A stretch of 64,000 nucleotides of DNA from Lepidostoma basale (lineage: Eukaryota; Arthropoda; Insecta; Trichoptera; Lepidostomatidae), in contig JAHDVF020000089.1 in the NCBI GenBank assembly GCA_022606425.2, positions 62,001 through 126,000 of the forward strand, written 5' to 3'. The position numbers and the translations under genes were made by a program. The notes below the pieces were generated by a model that was given only the letters and a program-made list of their open reading frames with translations, did no database searches and was not told the DNA's origin. This document shows, piece after piece, positions 34,401 through 59,739 of this stretch. Positions within the stretch are counted from its first letter, which is position 1, and every line of letters begins with the position of its first letter.

Positions 34401-36894
34401 AATATACAGAAGGTATATATAAGAAGTTAAATAATATAAAATGTTAAATATACAGATGAAAAAAAAAACTTCAATTATGTGTATCTCATTATTGATATTG
34501 ATTTAAGAATTTTCTTTATGAAACAAAATCGGACAACAATGGAAAAGTAATTATTTCATTTAGTCTGGTTTTGGGTGACAAATTTAACCAGAAGAGAAAA
34601 GAAAACGAAGACAATAAAATGGGTTATTTTGAACCCATTTTAATAAAAGATTATTGACTAATTTTTACTTATGTGCATGATGAAAATAAGACTATTTTAT
34701 TTAATTTAAACATAATATGAGAGAACAAAACACAGAGCAATTCAGTATTTCTATGTGTTAAGTACAAAGGATTTAATTAATTTAAAAAAAATAGGAAAGA
34801 ACTTATGAAAACAAAGTTAATCGAAAAAATATAATTGATAAATTAAGAAAGCTTAAAAGTACACATTTTTTTAAAACTGTCTAAGTTATGAAAGAGTTGA
34901 GAATATTAAAATATTGTCTGCGGGTAGATTTGCGCACTAATTTTCACAGCAGCTTGTAGCTGAAAACATTGGTGGCTTGCGACATAAGTTCCCTGAGTTG
35001 TTTGTGTTCTATTTGACCAGGCCATAACTATACATATACTTCGACACGTGATAAAATTTTGTCAGTCAATCTCTCCATCTCTTCGGCGGCCTTCCTATCT
35101 CTTGCTGCTTGGGTTTTTTTTTTTTAATTTTTGCAATTCTTGTATTTTCCATGCGGTCCACGTGGTCTCTCCAAAAGCGCCTTCTGCTTATTCCCCATCT
35201 CACCTTATCATTTAATTTCTGAACTGATCTCTGAGGATTTTGGCTGCGATGGAGCATAGAGTTCGCATTTCTGCTATTCTAAGAAGGTTCTTAGTTCTAT
35301 TGGTATTGGCTCTGACCTCCATTCCATAGGAAATATTAGTACACGTGAGAAACTACTCCATAAAAATCATAATATTGTAGGTGAGATTATTTATTGATTT
35401 TTGAACAATGGTGTAAAATTCCATATTAAATAATTAATACGAATGAAAAAACTTATGTTTTTCTAGAAGTTTTATTATATTTTTTGGGGGATGACATGTT
35501 TCGCCCTTCTAAGGCATTATCAAATGTCATTTGCCTTAGAAGGGCGAAACATGTCATCCCCCAAAAAATATAATAAAACTTCTAGAAAAACATAAGTTTT
35601 TTCATTCGTATTAATTATTGTAGGTGAGAGTTTATATTTCTTCTTTTTTATTATCGTAAAGATTTAAAATGTTTTAATGATTTATATGCTGTCGCGATTA
35701 AAACGTTACGCGAGCAGAATACGCCCGCGTCACTCATTAACTTACGCTCGATCGGCCCCGCATGAGATGTGTTAAGAAGCTAAATCTAAAACAAATAATT
35801 CATCACAAAAAACAATGGCGTTAATGAAATAGTTACCTGAAGAGTGTCGAGCTCATCTTGCAAGAAAGACACCCGTTTAGTGAGTTGCTGATTCCTAAAA
35901 TTGAGAGAATCAATTTCTAGCTCTCCCTTCCTCAAGTTTTTTTCTTTTTCCTTTAGCAAATCCTTTAACTCTGCTCCCTTGGCTTGTTCATCAAATATTC
36001 CTTTTTTCAATACTTGAACATGGGATCTAATCTGTTGGAAAACAAGGCAATATACATAAGTATGTGCAACGAGTATAAGTATAAGTAGTAAGTATGACGG
36101 TTTAAAAATTATATGTTAATGATGTAAATGGAACCAGAAATAGAGGAAGACCGAGGAAAACGTGGCACGATCAAATAAATCAAATATTGAATGTCACCCT
36201 TGTGAGGAGTCAGAGAAATCGACGCGCGTGCATGACACGATGTATGAATGTTGAGGAAGCGAGAGAAATATGTCAGAAAAGAAAAGTGTGGCAGTCCATT
36301 CTTTCTGCCTACCCCTTCGGAGAGACAGCGTGATGGTTAGTTAGTTAGTTTTTATGTGCAACGAGAAACTACCACATTAAAAATTGGCACACTAAGAACC
36401 AGAAAATATGTTAATAGACTTTCTTGCAAACCTAATCCCTAGGAACTTAAAAAAATGTGTATTCTATTAATACTTTATGAATGCAATTTTAAATAAATTC
36501 CGTAAATAATTACAACGAAAATGTTGTAGTTTTAAATGTTTATGTAAATATACGTGTTTTAAAACATAAGTGAAACTTTAAATCATCACCCGACACAAAA
36601 ATATTGCGGCTAGTCATTTTAAAATACTTCTGAGAAACGATTTTTTAAAACTAATAAAAATTGCACATTGCCAAATATGTCACTCAAACAATAAAAGTGA
36701 ATTGGCAAACCATTTAGACAATGTGATAATGATGCACTACGCCCACTAATATAATCCCTGTAAATACAATAATCCACACACCACTACAAAGAAAGTGACT
36801 TCCGAGATTAGTACAAAGAAGCTCTTACTTTAGAATATTCCGAAGCCAACTTTTGGTATTTCGTTTGCAAGTCGCCGGACGGAACGCCTTCCAT
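31442..36894 (-). CDS. PPP1R21: PPP1R21-like endosomal coiled-coil protein, compact
   Basis: Eight minus-strand exons: 36829-36894, 35837-36031, 34208-34345, 33834-34088, 33392-33481, 32987-33313, 32805-32900 and 31442-31585. Each length is a multiple of three, all introns are GT-AG, and the product is 436 residues. PPP1R21 is part of the FERRY complex on early endosomes, which binds Rab5 and mRNA. The N-terminus matches strongly: LQTKYQKLASEYSK (9-22), QVLKKGIFDEQAKGAELKDL (28-47), DSLNFRNQQLTKRVSFLQDE. The C-terminus also matches: TISRLEDELHSTSSNYEQQL, and LTEHLGNLNDKL. The KLRAQ motif of the vertebrate protein is KIRSH here. The human protein is about 780 residues; the large central helical domain appears to be missing. 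Nearly the whole chain looks like coiled coil. Confidence 0.85.
31640..31790. repeat. Foldback family B remnant
   Basis: AACATGTTTCATTTTGCTAG with GGCATT, and AATGCTCTAACAAAGC after it, are eroded family-B hairpin halves. Confidence 0.45.
31825..32350 (+). mobile_element. Non-LTR 3' end in PPP1R21 intron (GTTT-tailed)
   Basis: MYGSEAWNWQKKDESK, then frame-shifted GSLRWFGHMERMDGERVVKK and RSRGRPRKTWHDQINQI. It ends TACCCCTGTGGTGAAACGG, TGATGG and TTTGTTTGTTTG. Confidence 0.88.
32351..32804. other. PPP1R21 intron, AT-rich
   Basis: No recognisable element. Confidence 0.4.
33519..33722. repeat. Short inverted-repeat element (copy 2 of 1-355 family)
   Basis: The ends are inverted: TGAATAAATAGAATTG plus TTTCACAACACT on the left, and AGTGTTGTGAAAATATGAAG plus TTTATTCA on the right. 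The interior has TTTCGGTTGTGACCTAACC, matching 303-325. It is about 204 bp and non-coding. Confidence 0.6.
34346..35055. other. PPP1R21 intron 2, AT-rich part
   Basis: Mostly AT-rich. Near 34914 it holds TTGTCTGCGGGTAGATTTGC, the end motif of the element at 50339, so a diverged copy probably lies here. Confidence 0.35.
35060..35360 (-). mobile_element. LINE C-terminal fragment
   Basis: The minus strand reads KVRWGISRRRFWRDHVDRME and GRPPKRWRD, with the preceding part RIAEMRTLCSIAAKI-like. This is a post-RT region, eroded. Confidence 0.55.
35440..35632. repeat. Foldback family B, near-perfect palindrome
   Basis: The arms run from TTTTTCTAGAAG-type ends through TTTTATTATATTTTTTGGGG, then GATGACATGTTTCGCCCTTC, and return as exact complement around 35526. 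Each arm has GCCTTAGAAGGGC then GAAACATGTCA. The two arms are nearly identical, suggesting a young copy or recent conversion. The left-arm core is TTGATAA, lacking the essential C and G of a hammerhead. Confidence 0.75.
36105..36352 (+). mobile_element. Non-LTR 3' end in PPP1R21 intron 1 (GTTA-tailed)
   Basis: GAACCAGAAATAGAGGAAGA, CGTGCATGACACGATGTATG, then TACCCCTTCGGAGAGACAGC, TGATGG and (GTTA)n. Confidence 0.88.
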
Positions 36895-37325
36895 ATTTCG
36901 TACAAAACATAAAAACTAATATTTTTAAGAACACATCAGATCTGTCAAACAATCACTGACATTATTATCTGAATTTGACATTCGTCTGAAAATTTTCTTT
37001 TGTCTATGAAAAAAGATTTTTTAAATCTATGGGTTATATTTCTTTTGTTATTAGGCTATTATGTTAATGTTTAATTCAGCCGTATATGCGATAACAATGC
37101 TTACCGAGAAGAATAAAAAAGAAGAATCGTTTAATAAATTAATTCATTCTAAAGACTTTCATGGAGCTCGAAATAAAGCTCCTCAATAATTATTTTAGTT
37201 ATTGATTGTTGAGGCTTTTGTTTGGTAAAACTCCATATTAAATTATAATATCAAACCCAATCGCGTCATTTAATTATAAAATGTACCGATTTTATTTATA
37301 TAAAAATATAAACATTAGTTGCTTC
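36895..37325 (-). promoter_or_regulatory. Upstream region of PPP1R21
   Basis: Sequence before the minus-strand start codon at 36894. It should contain the promoter and leader. No specific site could be supported and no other gene was seen. Confidence 0.3.
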
Positions 37326-37329
37326 TCTC

Positions 37330-37695
37330 TTCGAAGGAAGCACGCCAGTGTTAGGGAGGTTAAATGGGAACATCGCGCCCTGGTTTGATATCACAAAGGA
37401 TGTTAAGCAGGGCTGCGTGATGTCTCCATGTATGAAAAAGCTGAAAGGAATACATACTGGAGTTACCTTGACTCCATACTAGTTAGTACGGAGTCAAGGT
37501 AAACCGATGAAAAATGGCATGATCAAATTAATCAAATTTTAAAGGTTGGTCATGTTGAAAATCAGTAGAATCAACATGCGTGTATGACTCATATGAATGT
37601 GGAGGAAGCTAGAGAGCTGGGCCAGGATAGAGTAGTGTGATGGTCCTTTCTCTCTGCCTACCCCTGCGGTAAAACGGCGTGATGGTTTGTTTTTT
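37330..37695 (+). mobile_element. Rearranged LINE: RT core joined to 3' end
   Basis: A frame reads WFDITKDVKQGCVMSP, the RT motif usually seen as VRQGCVMSP. About 100 bp later it is already the 3' end (ATGATCAAATTAATCAAATT, GAGGAAGCTAGAGAGCTGGG, GTTTG tail). Roughly the whole finger/palm-to-end interval has been deleted. Confidence 0.65.
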
Positions 37696-37699
37696 TGTT

Positions 37700-38540
37700 T
37701 TTGTTGAATATTAACTGAGTTTGTACTTGATGCAAAGGGAGAGGTGAAAAAAGAGGCAGGAAATAAAATTAAAATCATGTTGATATTAAGATTCGATGAC
37801 CATTCCTTTACGCATCTGACACCAATATGCTCTGAATGAAAATTGATTGATTTAATTTGATTCGTTCGGGTTGAGACGTGTGTGGATAATTAAAACGCTA
37901 GACTATCGAAAGAAGTTATTATATATTTATCGGTAACAATTTAAAAACTAAAGAATCGGATATTCCTTAAAAAACTATAAAATTAAAAATAACTTATATT
38001 GAATATTCTTACTTACTGTCGCTGGCCAGCGACTTAAGTTAATAATATAGCAAATTAAATTACTGGGCTCATGGCACCAGATCCGGGTCGGCCTGTATCT
38101 AGCTGTTGATGGCATCGATGTCTGCTTGAGCTCCCTTGTCAGGAGAATGACGCGAAGGATTCCTCAGGCTGCATCAGCTCTCGTTTCCATCCCAGCGCCA
38201 CGAGGAACGTACAAGGCGGACGATGGGGGAAGCGTGAACGTGAGGATCAGTCTGGATGGCCACTACGCGGATACCTTCCCTCTCTTGCTGTCCGAATCCA
38301 GGACCACCCCACCACTCAAGTTGCCGGTAGCTAACTGTTCACGGTCCGCAAATTCAAGCAGTTCGCGTACATTTTCTATTGCCATCGTAAAAACTCTTCA
38401 CTGTTGCCACTCGCATAAAATTAAAGTACTTAAAACTGTGACCATCCAGGGAAGAAAGTCATTTCCTACATTAAATTAATTATTGCAGCCTCACTGAAAA
38501 TTCAGGAAAATGTAGTCTTAGAATTTCCTGTATTTTGTAT
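37700..38540. other. Intergenic region with a GC-rich block (38050-38480)
   Basis: The GC-rich block has a + open frame of 117 residues (38126-38479, with APRGTYKADDGGSVNVRISL). The minus strand gives ENVRELLEFADREQLATGN and GGVVLDSDSKRGKVSA before a stop. I recognise neither. It could be a decayed transposon or gene fragment; base composition is the only strong signal. Confidence 0.35.
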
Positions 38541-38542
38541 TA

Positions 38543-38652
38543 CAGATAATAAACATTTTCATAAATATATGTCGGCTGTCGGAGTTTCAGAGAGTTCAGA
38601 GAATCTGAAACTCTGACAGCCGACACATATTTATAAAAATGTTTATTATCTG
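38543..38652. repeat. 110-bp palindrome
   Basis: CAGATAATAAACATTTTCAT to the left, the complement ATGTTTATTATCTG to the right, with TGTCGGCTGTC and GACAGCCGAC inside. The centre is near 38598. It would extrude as a long hairpin. It is unrelated in sequence to the hammerhead-like families. Confidence 0.8.
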
Positions 38653-41600
38653 ACTGTAGTAGTCGCTTCTCTAAAATAATAAGACTGATCCCAACATACT
38701 AACCGTAACTGATTTTTCATTAATTCAGCCCTGAAAATGTAGGACTTAAGCATAAACCCTTAATCTTACCTCACTATTTTTAGGAGGAGCACTCCGGGGC
38801 ACACAACTAGTCCCTACATAAAATAACTACCTAATCACATTTGCAACAATGTTTCCAACTGACTAGCCGTTGGAATAGCCATTATAACCGATCCTCTGTA
38901 TACCAGAACATCCAAACCCAAATTCAAAAAGATTTGCTTGTACGAGTACATGAATTTAGCCATATATTTTTAGTCAAAATTATTATCCAATATTTATGAA
39001 TCAAAACTTTAGTTTTATTTTCCATTTCTATGAGATTATTTATTTTAAAATATTTCGAAGATATTTTATGATCTGTTTATGATATACTTCTACCACCAAT
39101 TTTGTATAATTTTTTTCGCTTTACCACCTTTTTAACTCCTCGGGTTACTCAACGCCTCAATCGGGCGCCCAGCTTCAATACAAAGTAAGAATTTGCCAGA
39201 CTGATACAATATAATGGTGTTCCAAGTGGCATAGGAAAAACTGCTTTAATTTTCATTTAAAATGATACTTGAATTTGATATTCTTAATAAAAAAATCTTA
39301 AAAGTGTTGCCAATGACAAAAGATGGTTCTAAATACATTTTGAGGTAAATACATTTATATAAATGGAAAATTTTTATATAAATAATCTCAGTAATGGGAT
39401 TCCACAATGTCATTATTTTTTTAAAACTAAAACAAATTAAAACATCTAGACTCTAGATGTTTTATTATATGTAATATAATTTATGAGAACACGTTTCTCC
39501 TGTCTGAGGCATCATCAAATTGATAATGCCTTAGACAGACGAAAATAAAACTTAAAGAAAACAGGTGTTTTCATTCATTTTAATTATTTAATTTGGAAAT
39601 TTAGATTATTGTTCAAGAAACAATAAATTATTATTATTTTTATATCACGCTGTGTGAATACACATCTGGACAATATATCAGTATGATACCTAATAAATAA
39701 AATGTGGCATCAGGAAAAAATAAAAAGAATGTTTGGGTAAGTTTAAACTTTTTTTATTTTTTTTAAGCATAAGCTTTACATTTTAAAAAAATATTGATGT
39801 TGTCATAGATTGCAACAATAATTATCATTATAAAGTGTCACCAGTTATTCAAAATCAATAATGTATTGATTCTGATGAAAGGCCGTAGAAAGAAATATAA
39901 GTCATCGTGTTTTAACTTTAAATTACATACATAGATATTATATGTTATTTACACAGATAAGTAACATACATCTTTAAAGGTAGAACTAGACGGCTGCTAA
40001 TTTCCAGACAACAGCTTACTTGAGTAGAAACACTATAATTTATTACTTATCTAAGAAACTAAACGTTAATCCAGGTAATCTAAGTGTTCAACAGCTAGGT
40101 CAACAGTAGCCACGGCAGCGGCCACCTCGGTGCGACTGCAGGACTCTCTTGGACCAACTAAAGTGGCAAATCAAATATTATCCTTTTACATACAAAATTT
40201 AAGTAATGGTTAAATATATCCATTGAATCACAATTAAATACAGATGAACCTAAATGCATGTTTTTATGTGCCTTTCAATATACTTGCGATGACTACATTA
40301 TAAAAATACAGGGTGATTATAAATACTTTAGTCGTTAAGATGCTGCATTTACGATTTCATATAAAATATAATTGCATGTATAATATGAAATAACAATTTG
40401 GAAGAGTACAGGTAACAATATGTATTGATAAAATTGAGACATGGTTTCTAGAATATATTATATTGAAATCATATTTCTGGTGTATTTCAATTACTGTTCA
40501 GGTTTTATAATATGATAAGTTAATAAAATAGTTGCCAGGGAGTGCATGACAATCTCCACACATAAAACACTCTATAACAATATAATCATGTCACTTTAAA
40601 TGCCCAGAATTAAAGCTAAACATTTAGACACAAACTATTATATAAATAAGAAATGAAACAGGCAAGGATATGTAAAATAAGCTACTCGCTCAGATAATAA
40701 ATAACATTCAACTAAATTCTATCAATAAGTTTATGCAAATAAAGAAAATACAAATGTTTCCCACTGTACTAAAATACTGAGAACTGACTTTGGTTCCATA
40801 GATCCTGAGCATTGCATTGCCGTATCGTATTAAAAACTATTTCAATTTGAATGTGGAACACGTGGAATAATAATAATTATCAATTTAGGCGCCAAAAACC
40901 CTCTTATCACAACCCTACCAAAACGATCAGCACTCTTCTATTCTTTCTCTTACTTCGCTCTTATACCCTCTAATAAAATGTACCACATAAAATGTCCACC
41001 GAAATTAAGGTATTAAAAGGTAAAATTTTACACAGGTTACCAATCCATTTGAATAGCATGAGGTTAAAAAAGAAATGGTACAAGTTATGGAAGTATTTCA
41101 TATAAATAATGTTACATAAGATAAAGAATAAAGTATAATTGTGTATTTACAAGATATTTCTGGAGAGAATGTAGGACCCAATATCGTGATAAATATTAGG
41201 CACTTGGCATGAATTCAAAACGTTATTACGTATGTAAATGGTTATTTTAGAATAAATTCAGGACACAAAAAGTACATTTCCTTCACGTTAACTGTATGTA
41301 TGTACAATATTTTATAACATAGATTGATAGTATTTTTAGGTAATATTTGAGGTACTTGTAAAACTCTTTAAATGTTTATACATGACGAAACGAAGATTCC
41401 GCGAAACAGCGGCTCCGTAATCACAAACTTGACAAACATTTTAGTACGTAATCTGCCCGGACACAGCGCTGCTTCCCTTATAATAGTATGCCCCAAATTT
41501 AGGATCCACATTGAACACTTTGAGTAATTTACGGAAACAAATATACACCTAGCCGTATTCTAGAGAATCAAGAAACAAGCATTCACAGGAATCATTGATA

Positions 41601-42421
41601 CATTTCTGTTTTCAGTATACGTTATATATTTTTAGTCATAAAAAATTACAAATATTACAAATGTACACATATACAAGTGTTCATATACTGAATCATGTAA
41701 ACCGCCGCGACTTTATACTGTATGATATTAGCGTCCTATAATTATCACAAGTTTAAAATATTAATTAACCGTAGCTGTCAATAGAATTTGTGTAAACAAT
41801 GCGGAGATTAAAGTTAAAACTATAAAAATGGAAATGTAACCACAAAACTAATAAGCTCCAGTCTACACAAGCAAAACAAATAAGAGTAGGGCCCCTCGGT
41901 GCGGGGCTTGCACGAAAACACAATTTACCCAACTACATTGGCACTATCTGATAACAATTGTCAAAATTATGACAACATTAAAACCTAAATCTGTGAAACT
42001 CACAAAAAAATAAGTGTTAATCATTTAAAATAATAAAAACAAAGATGATAAGGCAGAACTGAGAGAAACGTAACACATGAATGGTGTAGCTACAGCCCAC
42101 CGAAGAGAGTACGACACTATGAATATACATGTACACATTAGATGTGTTATAACATTGGGAGAATAAAGATATTATGCACCTATTCACCCGACAATCTAGG
42201 CGTAAAGAACAACACTTAAGGCAAACGAGGCCCACGAGATGTGCCAACCCCTTTGAACGTTCCGTTGTAACAACAAGTTAACTATTACATATCGAGATAA
42301 AATGCACAATTTCCCAAATATGAAACACCAAAGTTATACCGACAAACGCCGAGCTCAATTTGATCTGTCCACGTGTGCACGGTTCGCGTTTAGTCTCCGG
42401 CTCGAGTCCCCGCGGGCACTA
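38653..42421. other. AT-rich interval downstream of B56; includes its 3' UTR
   Basis: No gene was recognised. The B56 gene is read leftwards, so sequence below 42422 is its 3' untranslated region; the true end is not clear because AATAAA-like signals are numerous. Bases 39438-39635 are a foldback family-B copy, noted separately. Confidence 0.4.
39438..39635. repeat. Foldback family B copy
   Basis: Arms TCTAGATGTTTTATTATATG and the AAGAAACAATAAA end. The left arm read on the minus strand gives TTGATGATGCCTCAGACAGG and GAAACGTGTTC, so the palindromic hexamer is ACGTGT here. Stem II is broken. Confidence 0.6.
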
Positions 42422-55972
<13,551 letters not shown>

Positions 55973-56030
55973 CTGCAACAAGATAATGTTTTATTTTAAT
56001 AATAAAAAAATACAAAAATTGCATCCTATA

Positions 56031-56165
56031 ACTGGTTATTATAATTAGGAAAATGAATGCTGATACATAATAATACTTAATACAAATGAATATTTCTGTT
56101 GTCTAGAAGTTTTTTAAGACATTTGCAAATGCCTTTAAAAACACAGAGAAATATTAAATTAATTG
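56031..56165. repeat. Foldback family B/C end fragment
   Basis: It begins with the 24 bases shared with 55094, then TTGTCTAGAAGTTTTTTAAG and remnants of the hairpin. Confidence 0.5.
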
Positions 56166-56169
56166 TTTG

Positions 56170-57345
56170 TAATTAATTACAATTAACTATTTGTTTTTTT
56201 TTATTTATTGTTTTATGCTTCAATCCATGAATTGTTTTTATTGCTTTTCTGTTTATGTGGTTACAAAACCTGGTTAAAAAACCAAAGCAAAATCTAGACC
56301 TGGATACATGAAAAACCGTATAATTGGAAAACCTGGTTAAATTTGACCATCGAAGGCCTGGTCCCTTGGAATGCCAATGTATAAACAAAGCTATTTTGAG
56401 TGGTTTAATATGAGAAATAAGGGTCGTTCATTTGCTGATATAGAAAAATTTAAGGTTGTACTCTTTTAACTATTTAAAAAAATACAATAAATATTTTGTC
56501 AGATCACTTCATTTTAAATAAAAAGATTATCGCAACTGTATACCTCGTCGATAACATTTTCTATCCCAATGACAACATGAACTGGTGTCAAATTGCGGAT
56601 CGATGCTCAAGTTCTTTAACATGTTATATTATATATACATAAATAAAGACTCCTTTAAATTAGCTCCTGAAATACCACAGTACATACACTGAAAAATAAC
56701 CCATACACATATAAATGTTTCATCAAACAATTCATATATCTCATTTTCTTCTCTCGGTGCATATCCATTACTTAATGTTTGCACTTGCTCCATTTTACTA
56801 CTGTCACTTGAAATGTGTGCGAGTCTACCCACGGCCAACAATTCATATATAGAACGGTTTAAATAAAAATCATTATTTAAATTTCATGAATTATTTGAAT
56901 TATTGCTCATCTTTGTAATGATTTCCGATAAAGATTTACATTAGTCAAACGCCAATTAGATATGCATGAAGTAAGACATAAAAGCAGCATGCAATTTCAC
57001 AATAACAAAAAAATTAAACACTGAACGCAAGTTTCACCAAAAGGAAGAATGGTGAAATTTGCATACAACATAGGTACAGAGACTTATTATTTATGGCAGG
57101 GGTAGTCAAATATTATTTTGTAAAAAGCCCAAACAGGAGAGGGAAGAATTATTATAGAAATGAGTATCAGAATTAAAATTAAATTAATGAATGGATGTTG
57201 AAGGAGCTATAGGAGTACTTGTATATTAGAATAGAAGAGAGTTGTAGTTCATTCAATACCTCCGCATCAACGGGAAAATGGTTAGTTAGCCCAATTGAGG
57301 ATATTTTTTGTAGAAAGTTTAATAAAAATAAAGGTTACACATTTA
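56170..57345. other. Upstream B56 intron, no gene recognised
   Basis: AT-rich. Bases 57170-57290 are a worn copy of the non-LTR tail (ATGGATGTTGAAGGAGC, ending TGGTTAGTTAG). The missing first B56 exon was looked for here without success. Confidence 0.35.
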
Positions 57346-57348
57346 TTG

Positions 57349-57596
57349 CAGTAGCGGTACTCCCATAGAAGCCCAAAAGCCCGGCTTGCGTAAGAAATTT
57401 TGAATCAAAACCTCTTCTGGCTTAAGTGTTTCAGCTCTTGTGGCTATTCCTCTTACGTCTGATGGGAACATTATTGGAAAGTGATTTAGTGGGTTGTTGG
57501 TTTATGCGGGGGCATGATTACTTAGATTTGGGGGTTTTGATTTAAAATTTCTTACGCAAGCCGGGCTTCTAGGCTTCTATGGGAGTACCGCCACTG
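57349..57596. mobile_element. hAT-like MITE with 8-bp target duplication
   Basis: The 248-bp element has long inverted ends: CAGTAGCGGTACTCCCATAG on the left; the right end reversed gives CAGTGGCGGTACTCCCATAG. The flanks ATTTATTG (57341-57348) and GTTTATTG (57597-57604) match in 7 of 8 bases. An 8-bp duplication and CAGNGGCG ends fit hAT. Confidence 0.85.
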
Positions 57597-57604
57597 GTTT
57601 ATTG

Positions 57605-58125
57605 AACCAAATATAGAGTTATAATTAAAAATAAAAATCGAAAAAAAATCTCATTTATTATTTATTTAATTGTTTAAAACACATCCCTAATGATAGGATC
57701 AAAAATTTTATTTTTTGCAAAATATTCCAATCATAAAAATTCAACATTGGTTAGTAATGAGGAGTCCGCAATTCGGCAGTATGCTGTTAGAGCTCGTAAT
57801 GAAAATATAATTTGAAATTGGAAAATCCATATTTAGCACGCGGGCCATTGTTCGCCCGCCCCTGATTTACGGCACAACTATGCGGCTGTACGTCAAAAGT
57901 TAACTTTAAACTTCGGATAAGGCCCATTATAAAGTTTTAAGCGACGCGCGGTGAGGAATAGTAATTGTTAAGGGAGTAATAACATGAACGAAACGTGCAT
58001 ACATCACCTAGATTAAATTTAAACGGTGTTCCACAATTAGGGCGCTATCATAACAGGGCTGAAATCATTTCATAACGCTGTAAACAAAAATATATGTTGA
58101 AAGATAAAACTTTTAGTTAATTCAC
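57605..58125. other. AT-rich intergenic/intronic DNA
   Basis: No feature supported. Confidence 0.35.
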
Positions 58126-58129
58126 ACAA

Positions 58130-58372
58130 TATAAGAATAAATTAAGGAATGATGATAAAGAAAGTATGTACTAACGATGTAAATGGAACAAGAAATATAG
58201 AAAGACCAAAGAAAACGTGGCACAATCAAATATGAAATGTCGGCCATGTGAGAAGTCGGAAAATCAACGAACGTGCATGACACAATGTGTGAATGTTGAG
58301 GAATCAAAAGAAGTATGCCAGTAGAACAGTATTGCGGTCCATTATCTCTGCCTACCCCTTAGGGTAATACTA
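58130..58372 (+). mobile_element. Non-LTR 3' end
   Basis: GATGTAAATGGAACAAGAAA, AAATGTCGGCCATGTGAG, then CTACCCCTTAGGG; same family, truncated tail. Confidence 0.8.
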
Positions 58373-58617
58373 ACATACGACACGGGGCGATTATTTTAAT
58401 ACACTCTACACGAATTCTGAAACCGAACGATTTGTAAAAGCGGAATAGAGCTGATTCTAAAACTGAACGCATTTTTATCACAATTTCATTTTTTCATATT
58501 TACGATTTTTTTCTTAAATGTGTAAAAATATTATTAACATATCTTAAACATCCCTCCACTTTTTAGCACGAGTATTATTTTTTTTTCATACAACAGGTCG
58601 TTTGAACTAAATTACTA

Positions 58618-58695
58618 CATACATCGCCGGGAATCGAACCCGGGGCCTTCGTTATGGCAGTCAGAGCTCTTACCACTGTCCCACGAAGGTCGACT
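58618..58695 (-). repeat. tRNA-derived SINE (Gly-like), not a working tRNA
   Basis: The minus strand has TGGGACAGTGGTAAGAGC (box A), a CTGCCAT loop, and GGGTTCGATTCCCGGCG (box B with a good T arm). The 5' bases do not pair with the 3' bases, so there is no acceptor stem. The GCC triplet suggests a glycine tRNA ancestor. Confidence 0.65.
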
Positions 58696-58699
58696 GCGT

Positions 58700-59235
58700 C
58701 GTATTTGCGCATGCTGTCATTGTGGCGACCGTCAATGCTATGAATAATTTAATAAGCTTTTATGACAAAGTTGCGACAATCTGTTTATTTATTTTATTTG
58801 CGGTCATAAAACAGCCTTTTTTATATAAAAAAATATTATTTTGTACGTTATAAGTGTGTAATGTCAATACCTGAATCGCTCCTATACCGTTTATAATAAG
58901 CATATATTTAATATTATGAATTAAACAGTTTTTTCTACCTAATTATTTATTATTTAATTAATTAATATTTATTCTAAAGCGATTTTCTCACTTGAAGAGA
59001 TTTGAAGATTAAAAAATGTGTAAAAAAAAAAGTTAAATCTGTCTAGAAAAAAAATTTAACGTTCGTTTGGAAACATTGTGTATATCATGTACGTAAAATC
59101 ACGCTAATATTCCGGAAGGATAAGCATCGGTGCAGAAAAAAGAAAAACAATACGGGAAACAGTGGTGTTTTGACAGACCGGAAAATGTGTAACAGTAATG
59201 TTTTTTTTTAATTTTTATTTATTTACAGTCGACAT
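58700..59235. other. AT-rich, nothing recognised
   Basis: No gene or clear repeat. Confidence 0.35.
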
Positions 59236-59239
59236 AAAT

Positions 59240-59345
59240 TAACCGTGCGGGCACCCCGACACGAATTGTTCTACAATCTGCAACCCAGAACCAACCTGCC
59301 TTTGGTGGTGCTAGTAGGAAGAGCAATCTGAAGAATGAAAAATAT
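59240..59345 (+). mobile_element. LINE ORF fragment, PVGRAI block
   Basis: CCAGAACCAACCTGCCTTTG and GGAAGAGCAATCTGAAGAA match the nucleotide sequence near 7610-7660. Confidence 0.5.
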
Positions 59346-59739
59346 CATCCCATCAGGGCCTGTCAACATTTTTTTATCAGTGAAACGGTACTCGAAAAAT
59401 AAATTATCGCTACTAGAAAGCGCCCCGTCAAATTTGGTATCCTTTGCTGAAATTTATTTTATTTTTTATTGTATTGATACATTTAATTCTGTTAATTTTA
59501 CGTTTGATTGCCCAATAAACGTACACATAAGACGCCTTATCGTTATACGTCTTACTTGTCTAAAATAAATTAATAAACATTACATCATATTTTTTCATGA
59601 ATCAAAATGTATTTTATTCTAAATAAAATACAGTTCATTTACCTTGTCATATTTCAAAGATAAAGAAATAAAAGTAAAGCAACACGTTGAAACAAAACAA
59701 TTTATTTATATTTAAAAATAAAATAAAAACTAGAATATA

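Noticed and set aside
56629..56841. First exon of the B56 gene
   Set aside because: The open frame has no resemblance to B56 N-termini and no donor giving the required phase was found.
58618..58695. Functional tRNA-Gly gene
   Set aside because: Box A and box B are present but the acceptor stem cannot pair; a SINE head explains it better.
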